64,000 bases of DNA from Ceratobasidium sp. AG-K (Eukaryota > Basidiomycota > Agaricomycetes > Cantharellales > Ceratobasidiaceae). The position numbers were made by a program, and so were the translations under genes. The notes under the pieces are model-generated. The model worked only from the letters and a program-made list of their open reading frames with translations, was not told the DNA's origin and did not search any database. The stretch covers positions 248,001 to 312,000 of the forward strand of contig JAWNGF010000001.1 in assembly GCA_037039685.1 (NCBI GenBank). Direction: 5' to 3'. The first letter of the stretch is position 1, and each line of letters starts with the position of its first letter. Of the stretch, positions 55,858-64,000 are shown piece after piece.

Positions 55858-58791
55858 ATGGTTTCCGCTGTTTCGGCAGAGGTGGTAGGAAAGCTGTAAG
55901 TATGACACAACTTGGGTCTGTGTTTATTGATATTGTTCTAGATGTGGCCGAGAGGGCCCACGGCCATTTCCACAGCCTGAACCTCAAGCGCAACAGGTGC
56001 CATCCGCAAGTATAAAGTGAGCGCAGACTATACGCTAAAGTGTTCAACACGCTAATAGTACCGTATTATATCTAGCATCATTAACCCACCGCTACATGCA
56101 CTTGTAATTGGCATCAACAACTATCAAAACCACACCAGATTACAGGCTGCAGTCCGGGATGCCGAAGCTTTCCGGGCCTACTTGGTGCAAGCGCTTTCAG
56201 TCCCAGATCATCAGATTACGTTCTTGCATGATGAGCAGGCTAACCGAGCGGGAATCATTGCCGGGTTTAATAAACTAATCCACGATAACAGCATACAACG
56301 GGGCGACCCGATTGTGATATATTACGCTGGACATGGTGGTGAAATCCAAGCACCTCCAGAACGCATCCACCACGGATCAAAGATTCAATGTATCATCCCT
56401 CAAGATGCGGGCACAAAATTAACTCCTGGAGCTTCCCCCATTCCGGACTTTACTATTGGCGCTCTGTTGGATAAGTTGGCCAGAGCCAAGGGTAATAACA
56501 TCGTATGCATCCCCTGTCCTATTTATGATTCAATACTCATTTCGTACAGACAGTAATATTTGATTGTTGTCACTCGGCCAGTGGATCGCGTGACGAGACG
56601 GACCAATCTCGTTTTGTCAAGAGTGACGATCTGTGTCTTTTGCCAGCCCAAACGGACTCGGATCTTGTTCCTCCCATTTCTACAGAGTCAAGGGATTTGG
56701 CTGTTTCCGAAGGGTTCGCGGGCCAAGCTATGAGCTCACATATACTTATTGCTGCCTGTGCCCACGGGGAAAGTGCATACGAGAACAAGGACACAGGGCA
56801 AGGGTACTTCACTGCAGCGTTGTTGGATGTTTTAGGCAAAGGGGTAGAACGATTGACATACAAGGGATTTATGCAGCGTTTCCCTAAGCTTGAACCGAAG
56901 GGAGGGTATGTTGTGGTCACAATTTACGCTTGGCTTCCAGCTGACATGGCGCCCTAGCTCACAGAACCCTGTATGCGAGGGGCAACATATCAATCGCATA
57001 CTCTTCAACGCAAAGGTGATCGGCGCTGATAGCTCCTTTATCGTCATCAAAACGGAAAGGGGAAGTCATTATCTGCAAGCCGGACTCGCCCAGGGCATCA
57101 CTCCCGGTTCAACTTTCGCAATCCATTCCGACCTTGTCATCGGACCTAATAATCCAGTTCTTGGAACACTGGTCGTCAAAGAATCAAAACCTTTCCTGTC
57201 TGTTCTGCAGTTGCCGGAACATGTCCCTCCATTTACCGTTCCCTCTGAAGCCTACGGTCGGCAGATTGGAGGTGGACCCGGCCGAGAGTTAAAAGTTTCT
57301 TTCACTGCAGAATTCATGAATGCTTCCCGACCAGACCCACTTTGGGAGTCGGCATTTTCTGGTAACAAGAATAATTTGGCGCTATGCCCCACGGACGAAG
57401 AATTCGCACAGGTTGTGGTGGGACGAAACACGGAGGGACGAGCGACGTTTGTGATTCGGAACCCAGCCGCAATCAAGTACGGTGTCGATACACTACCTCA
57501 TGTGGTGCACATGGAAGCCAAACCTGTGTTACACGTGCTTCAGGCTGCTGCGCATTGGAGTTGGCATTTGAATCGCACGCCCGGGTCTCATCCATTCCAG
57601 AGGTCTGTCAAGCTGGAGTTTTATAAACTAGCAGAAAAGGGTTGGAACGACGCCAGCGAACGCATAATGGCCCCACGGGGCGACAACCTAAATAATGCGG
57701 GCGACGCGGAAATTGTGGTTCGAAGCGGGGAGAGTTATGGACTCAAGATCGTTAACAATTCGGCACGGGATCTGTATGCGTACCCTTTTTACTTCTCGGT
57801 TATGTCCCAAGCAATATGTAAGTTTCCCTCTTTCAGAGCCAGCGGGCCATCTTACCCTGCCCAACTCAGATCCTTTATTCACCAAGGTCGTTGGCGGAGG
57901 GAGAGTTGATCCATCCCTACCGAGCAACCGAACCGCGCCTGGTGGGAACTTTGTGGCTGTGGGTTTTGGATCGGGAGGAGTCATTCCGTTCCGCTATCGT
58001 CTGAGGGATGACAACGATATCGAATTGGGGATATACAAAGTATTTCTGACTACCTCTCCGGCGGATTTTGACTCTATCAGGCTGGATAACCCCTTCGATC
58101 ATCTCGGCGGTAATGTCCGCGCTCTCATGTGGGATGAAGAGGTTGACGAGATGATGGACGGCCAGGATCTTTGGGACTCAGTTGAAATGACTCTTATCCA
58201 GCGCAGATATCCCGATCCCGAGAGAAACACAGGTGCTTCCGTTAGATCATTTCCCAGATGAGGCAACTAACTTGTGCCTCAACTCATTCAGAGCCACTTT
58301 TGACCGCCGAGTCTCGCAGTCCTGTGAAGATTCGGGCCTTCGGACGGGCCAACTCATATTCGTGGTTTAGAAGCGCAACTTTATCCGAGGAAATAATCTC
58401 CAAAGCATCTTACATGCGACTCACCACCAAATCAACCGAACGCGGTCCTCCGAACGGCGTTTCGGTAAGTGTCAACCTTCACTAAATTACCAGTTTCTCA
58501 CCCTTCACGCAGCCTCAACGAAGTCACACCTGGTTTAGTATTTGTATTATTGCAGAGGACGGCTTGCCTAGGCAAGGGCCTGATGAAGAGACACTTCAAT
58601 GGCAGAGCCACGGAAACAAGCACTCGGACCCTTCTGACGTGGATGCGCCCTGGATTCCAGGACAGATTTTTGAGCGCGACCATGAAATTTGGAGTTACGT
58701 AAAGGCAGGTGACTCATTCGAAATCTTAGTGGTTGCGCGAGACAAGGGATGGATGAATGTAGCAGATATGGGGCTCCTGGAAATTTGCTGA
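55858..58791 (+). CDS. caspase-domain (peptidase C14) protein, paralogue 2
   Basis: Metacaspase-like cysteine peptidase with a long C-terminal region. It starts MVSAVSAEVVGKL, a short exon ending before gtaagt at about 55895. A P/Q-rich exon follows (CGREGPRPFPQPEPQ), then IINPPLHALVIGINNY, the catalytic His in IYYAGHGGE, the catalytic Cys in VIFDCCHSAS, SHILIAACAHGESAY and GYFTAALL. Downstream is a long region without a domain I can name (about 56970-57830). After a short intron, GGGRVDPSLPS..DLWDSVEMTLIQRRY leads through a GT-AG intron (about 58231-58289) into further exons, ending GDSFEILVVARDKGWMNV and a stop at 58791. The last exons are less certain than the first ones; a stop at 58261 is the alternative end. 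Targets are unknown; family members cleave after Arg/Lys. Confidence 0.8.
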
Positions 58792-58953
58792 ACCTGTATG
58801 AACGCATATATGCGGGATTTTGTAGCAATGAATAAAATTCAGCACGCATTGATCAGAAGCACAAATTCCTTATCCCTTTCACAAGTAAACTTTAATCGCA
58901 TTGCAGAATTTACTCTTTTGTAGGACACGCTTATTCGCGGGATCGAAAACCGG

Positions 58954-61114
58954 TTACTGGTCGAACTCAGCCCTTTGCAGAGTCTGGCTAATCTGGAGCT
59001 GCTTAACCAGGAACTCCTCGTCAACCCCATAGTTCGGATTCCACCTTCCTTCAAAGTCCTCAATGACCTGACCACCCGTTCGCCCATTGTGTGCCTGAGA
59101 TCCCCTAGTAACTTCAAACAGCTGACGCACGCCGCGTTCGGCGCTTTCAAGTGCACCCGCGACCCACCTAGTTTACGATTGAATTGTGAGAGGGGCTGGG
59201 TTGCGTAAAGATAGAAACTAACCCATGGATAGTGCTAATGGTCTCCCCAACAAAATGTACGTGGCCGTCAGCGGCGGAGCGAGTGAGAGCTGTGTAGAAT
59301 TGTTGGTACTGGCACGGGCCAAAAATCCCGAATGCGCCTTTGATACCAAATTTTAGTAAATATCGGCGCCCATGGATTTGAACGCACCCATTGAGTTGGG
59401 GTGGTGAGACCAATCCCAAGGGTAAATCTTTTCGAATTGGTCCCTCAGGAAGTCAATCTCGAGACCATGCACGTAGGCGAGGTCAGCAAGCATAAGCTCC
59501 TTCAGACGTGATTGATCCGGTTCGCCCATCAGTGCACCAAGCGCAACAGCGTCCTGGGCTAAACGGTGAGAGTCTATGTTAGATTTATTCATGGTAACGG
59601 TGATGAACATGACCTACTCCATGTATAGCTCGCGATCAATACGGTTGATTTTCCATCGCCATATGAAGGATAGACGATTGTCCTCGCCAGTCTATCAGTT
59701 GAACTCTGACCCCCATAGATTCCTTGCTCGGTCCACCAGGCCGTCTTAAACTTGATACCAATCTTGCACGAAGGTCCTACCGAAACCTGGCGTAGTGCAG
59801 TACGCTGTTGATAGTCAAGCTTGCAGGTCGAGGTATCAATTGTCCGGAGGCAAGGAGGAGGAACCGCAAATATGACATGGGAGTACTCCCCAAAGCTCTC
59901 CGGCCCGGCCTCTGAGTTATTGCTTTCCCCTTGTAATCCAAAAGCTTTAGCCTTGCTTGGGTAAGCGGGATCTGGTCACTGTAAACAGCGGCCGTGACGC
60001 GGTGTTGCTTCTTGATCATGACAGTGTCCTTCCAAGTAGGATCGTTCGTAAGCTTGTCCTCCATTGCACGGATGATGTTCTGGGAGCCCCCACTGAAAAT
60101 GTTATTGACATGTCAGGGCTAATGTAAGGCTCATAAATTACTCGACTCGCCTGACGCAGTACAATTCCAATTCATCTGGGCTGTCTTTGTTGTACTGGAA
60201 ACATAATTCTTCATACACTGTCTCGCTGCCTTACGGTTAGTGTTTGGCCGTGTTTATCAATGACGAGGACCTACGCCAGGGCTCGGTCAAACCACCCGGT
60301 TCCAAAGCACATAGTTTCTAAATAGTCGACGGTGGCGGCGTCAAGGTGACTATGTTCCATCAGATACCTACGCGTTGTATAATCGTCGAGTTTCATAAGG
60401 TGCGCAATACCGGCCTCGCGATCTTGAAGTATCCTGTCGATCAAATCGCTCAGGGCGTTGTGCAACACGGTAGAAGGATTTTGCTGTGCGAGGAAATCGG
60501 GTACAGTTCCACCCTTGGCGATGCCAACGTGAAAGGGATCGGTAGCATACGACTTAACCTCAGTGGCACCCCGTCGATAACGCTGAAGATTGAACGCTAG
60601 CCAGTTCCCGTTTTGAGTGATTCTGTACGGTACGCGATCGAGGCCCAAATATTCGATCAAGTTCCACGTCGGTTCCATCAGCTTCGTTTTCGGGAATCGC
60701 ATGGCCCCAACATCCTGCGACGTAAATCTGTGAGTTAGAGGTACTGCCAAGTCTCGAAAAACTCACAAAATAATCCCACTGGCCGCCATTTTCAAACTTA
60801 TGAGTGCGAAGTCGGCCCCCAAGCACATCGCTGGCCTCAAAGACGTCGACTTGGCAATTGACACCAATCATCATCGCCGCGTAGAGCCCCGCGACGCCCC
60901 CTCCGACGATAGCGATTTTGCTTGTCGGGCAAGTATCGGAAACGTTGACTTTGAATGGCAGAGTACCATGGGCTGACATGGGTAGCTGGGGACCGGGAAC
61001 GCCGGTCGGTTTTTGGAACTTGCTGTGGTACTCCTCGAGGATCTTCTGGCAGTGGACCCGTCGCGCCTCAGAGGCCTCGGGCAGGGCAAAGTTGGTATCC
61101 GTCGAAGGTAACAT
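58954..61114 (-). CDS. FAD-dependent amine oxidase, paralogue 2 (one frame break)
   Basis: Paralogue of 30180-32404 with the same exon order. It shows IAIVGGGVAGLYAAMMIG, DVFEASDVLGGRL, MRFPKTKLMEPTW, MCFGTGWFDRAL, SHVIFAVPPPCLRTI, CKIGIKFKTAWW, DLAYVHGL, YPWDW, HVHFVGETISTIHG, and a last exon GALESAERGVRQLFEV ending RAEFDQ. The start was chosen at 61114 by alignment with paralogue 1; an in-frame ATG exists at 61171. Between AAVYSD and KAKAFGLQGES (about 59965-59985) the frame must shift by one base, so the copy is either newly broken or misassembled there. It converges with the caspase-domain gene only 160 bp away. Confidence 0.78.
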
Positions 61115-61171
61115 TGAATTGGCTGTTCGTATGGCAAGAGTAGGTTGATTGTTAGAATGGTCCCGAGACAA

Positions 61172-62714
61172 CCTCGCTTTATATCAGTGACGAGGGGAGT
61201 CCAGGCACGGACTAACGCAAGTCCGGAGACTTTCGCGAGGTTCGAGGTGCTGTGTGACCATGATTGCAAGGTTGTGGCGGACAGATACTACCAGGGAAAC
61301 AATGCGATTCAATCCAGAAATGGGTTTTAGTGACGGTCAAAGACACATCGACTGGGTCCAATTTCACAGCGAAATCGATGAAAGCGACTTTTTGAATCGA
61401 GATTGGAGCCACTTGTCGCTCGATCGAAGTATTAGGGCGCTCATTGTGACCACCTGACTAAATGTGATATGTTCCTGTGTGTCAGAGGAGCAATACGCAG
61501 TACCGGGTACCTTGTCCAACGCCCCAATGCCTCGCGATTTGGACCGGGTGGCGGTAGCCAACGACCGGCTACACTGCTCCATGTCAATGACCAAGACCGA
61601 GATCTTCGATCACGAGTCCAGTCGTGTATTTTAACGATTCGATTTTACGTACGTGTTTGCTCCTTTATCTGCCATAGTCCGTATAAGCACGTATGAAGCA
61701 TCGTCGTCCTCAGAGTGCAAGCTAAGTTAAGTGATTTTTCAGAGATACCGAGATAAACAGGTAGTTGGTCTCAAGTAAGGAGCCATTACGAAGTTAAACA
61801 TCGATGGGACGCGATGACCGCGATCAATGAATCGTCTGTGTAGCCAATTAATCGCGAATCACCTCATTTAGAGGCTGGACACGCCGCCAGTTTCGAGGGA
61901 TCCTTTATTCTTATGTTATGTTCGACTCTATCCGTCGCGTAGGATGAACATAATAAGGAGATCGAGTGTTTCCCGTACTGTGATGGTCGTTGTCTTGAGC
62001 CAAAACAATATGATTGGACATCAGGGTCCAGAGCTCGTTCGGAAGCGTACGTAATTACCACGACTTGCCGGTCCTAAAAAGGGAAATTCCGTCCACTACC
62101 AAAACGGTCCACACGATCCGCTGGCGGAGGGGTAGGGCCAAGGAACACATCCAGAATGACTACGAGATTTTAAACCCCAGTCGTACAGCGACACTAGTCT
62201 ACCATATGCGTTGTACCACGGTTGTCTGGGAAAGTACATTCTTCAAGAGTCCGCCGTGAAAAGGCAGTGAATGAAGTCCTGCGTTGTAATCATGGTCGGG
62301 CATTACTCATGCATTCAGCGGGTCGCGGGTGTGCAGCCTAGCACATACGTATTCCACAGGGTCCTCACCGCTCCGAATGGAATATTCGAATCCCACCAAT
62401 GACGCGGCTTGGCGTGGAGACAGTAACCGCGCTTACTTACGTGGCAGTTGCTGACACATACCGCCAAATCCAACCGCGACGATCGCCATGCCGAATGGAG
62501 GGCAGAGGCCAGGCCAGCCTTTCCAGCCGCGAACGCGCGGCTTGCATATCTGAGGCTGAAATACGTCTGTGCTTCCCTTTTCAAATGCGTATATATACAA
62601 TCTAGGCCTACGTTGTCCAGCATCCACTCAGACTTTTCTTCTCCGCTGGTATTCACAGCACACCCCATTCGAACCCACTACCGTTCTACATAGACCACTC
62701 TCTCGACAACTACC
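61172..62714. other. intergenic, no recognisable gene
   Basis: Lies between divergent genes (amine oxidase on - and dehydrogenase on +). A T/C-rich stretch at about 62625-62700 precedes the dehydrogenase ATG, as in fungal promoters, with tatatata-like sequence near 62590. Confidence 0.4.
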
Positions 62715-64000
62715 ATGGGAAACCTCTTTTCTCAAGGCCTCGTGTCTCAAACCTTTCCTCCCAAGCCCCTCTTTACTGTTGAACAAATACCGGATTTGAC
62801 TGGACAAGTTATCATTGTTACTGGGTGGGTAACGGTTTCTCGTAACGCAGCATTACAACTGACGTCATGTCCCTTACAGCGGAAATGCTGGCGTTGGGAA
62901 AGAAACCATCAAGGTGTGTTCGACCACACCCAACCTTGACAAGTTCTAACTTTGGCGTCCAGGCTCTTTTGAACAAGAACGCCAAGGTCTACCTGGCTGC
63001 GAGGAGCAAATCAAAGGCAGATGCAGCCATCGAATGGCTCAAGCAGGAAACCGGTGGCAAGACTCCGATCTTCCTTGAGCTCGACCTTGGAAACCTCGCA
63101 TCGGTTCGGAAAGCTGCAGAAGAGTTCAAGAGGTACGGATTTCCACACAACGCACTATCGTTTACTGATGTTCTATCGAACTTTAGCAAAGAACAAGAGC
63201 TCCATGTACTGTTCAACAACGCGTGAGTGATACCCGCATATTTTGATCGCTACGATACTAAATATGGCTTAGGGGGGTGATGACCCCGCCCGTAGATCAA
63301 AAGACCTCGGACGGCTACGACCTGCAGTTTGGTACCAATGTGCTGGGACACTACTTCTTCACCTCCCTGCTGCTTCCCACGTTGATCCACACCGCAAAAA
63401 ACTCGCCCCTAGCTCGTATGTCCTTGACTCGCTCATTTTGCACCTGCCTAACATCTACGCTAGATGGTCATGCCCGTGTTATTAACACTTCGAGTTCCGC
63501 CGTCTATTTCATGCCCAAGAGCGGCATCGTGTATGATACCCTCCGACCAGACCAAGAAGGTGCACAGGCGTGCAAAAAGACCGGCACGCAGGTATTATAT
63601 GCCCAGAGCAAACTTGTAAGTCTTTATTTCTCCCCGGCTACCATATCCTTACCCTCGTTCGCAAGGGCAACGTTCTCTTTTCGAACGCACTCGCAAAGAA
63701 ATACGCCGACCAGGGTATCATCTCAGCCTCGCTGAACCCAGGTACGTTACGCTCTATTTTGGACCTGCTGAGTGAATTAATCTCGATCCGTAGGGAACCT
63801 GAGGACCGAGTTACAGCGCCACTTGTCCGCTCCATTCGCTTGGGTCTTGGTAAGTTCCAATTGTACCTCCACCCTCGGTATAATAAACTAACGACATGTA
63901 GAATCAAATGATGTACCACGCAAGCTATGGTGCTTTGACTCAGCTCTGGAGTGGAACCATGCCCGAGGGAGTGAATCATAACGGCAAGGTTTGTTCACTG
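62715..64000 (+). CDS. short-chain dehydrogenase/reductase (partial, cut by window end)
   Basis: Classical-type SDR resembling retinol dehydrogenase/WW-oxidoreductase relatives, NAD(P)-dependent. It starts [12 protein letters not shown]; exon 1 is 62715-62824, exon 2 62880-62913, exon 3 from 62963. Splicing builds the cofactor motif [12 protein letters not shown], the acidic [11 protein letters not shown], then LFNNAGVM, the catalytic Ser in [11 protein letters not shown], and the catalytic pair YAQSKLGN (YxxxK), followed by [13 protein letters not shown]. Two further exons (ending [16 protein letters not shown] at 63988) lead to a donor at 63989. The C-terminus lies beyond the window. The N-terminus lacks a clear signal peptide. 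Confidence 0.9.

Overview
The window reads as nuclear DNA of a filamentous basidiomycete. Genes are broken by many 50-75 bp introns with GT(or GC)...AG ends and CTRAY-type branch sites. It carries lineage-expanded TKL-type kinases, a KIN1/MARK-type kinase with KA1 tail, a caspase-fold (C14) gene pair, FAD amine oxidase paralogues, a dynamin-like GTPase, and Ty3/Gypsy chromoviruses with CpG-biased decay. The mix recalls Ceratobasidiaceae/Rhizoctonia-like Agaricomycetes; that placement is inference. I found no tRNA, rRNA or CRISPR.

Layout. 1.8-8.1 kb: four tandem or divergent kinase paralogues (two frameshifted relics on -, one intact on +, and one on + that has lost every catalytic motif). 8.5-10.5 kb: a degenerate repeat copy and a Gre2-like reductase relic. 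11.2-14.1 kb: a complete 13-exon dynamin-like GTPase. 14.9-18.0 kb: a fifth kinase (-), intact, whose 5' part is a run of 22 exons of exactly 3 nt separated by 54-73 bp introns. 18.36-19.77 kb: a TA-flanked foldback element with 671 bp arms. 20-25 kb: sparse, with a second degenerate repeat copy and a CGAGGTC-rich segment. 25.6-29.2 kb: KIN1-like kinase (+). 30.2-32.4 kb: FAD amine oxidase (-). 33.5-51.4 kb: transposon block made of a 5'-truncated LINE, a Tc1-like element and three nested Ty3/Gypsy elements. 54-58.8 kb: a truncated and a full caspase-domain paralogue (+). 59-61.1 kb: second amine oxidase (-). 62.7 kb to the end: short-chain dehydrogenase (+), cut by the window edge.

The most remarkable item is the microexon array (16.5-18.0 kb, - strand). 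Twenty-two single-codon exons, all phase 0 and stop-free, lie in register between canonical splice sites. They run into the N-terminus of a kinase with all catalytic motifs, and the second exon is exactly an ATG. The introns share a weak common core, so the array probably grew by tandem duplication of an intron-plus-codon unit. The intron interiors have since diverged while 45 of 46 splice ends stayed intact. The second notable item is self-priming in the Ty3/Gypsy elements: the primer-binding site is the reverse complement of the predicted transcript 5' end, and the two covary between copies.

All gene models are hand-spliced by reading motifs and paralogue alignments. No search or RNA evidence was available.
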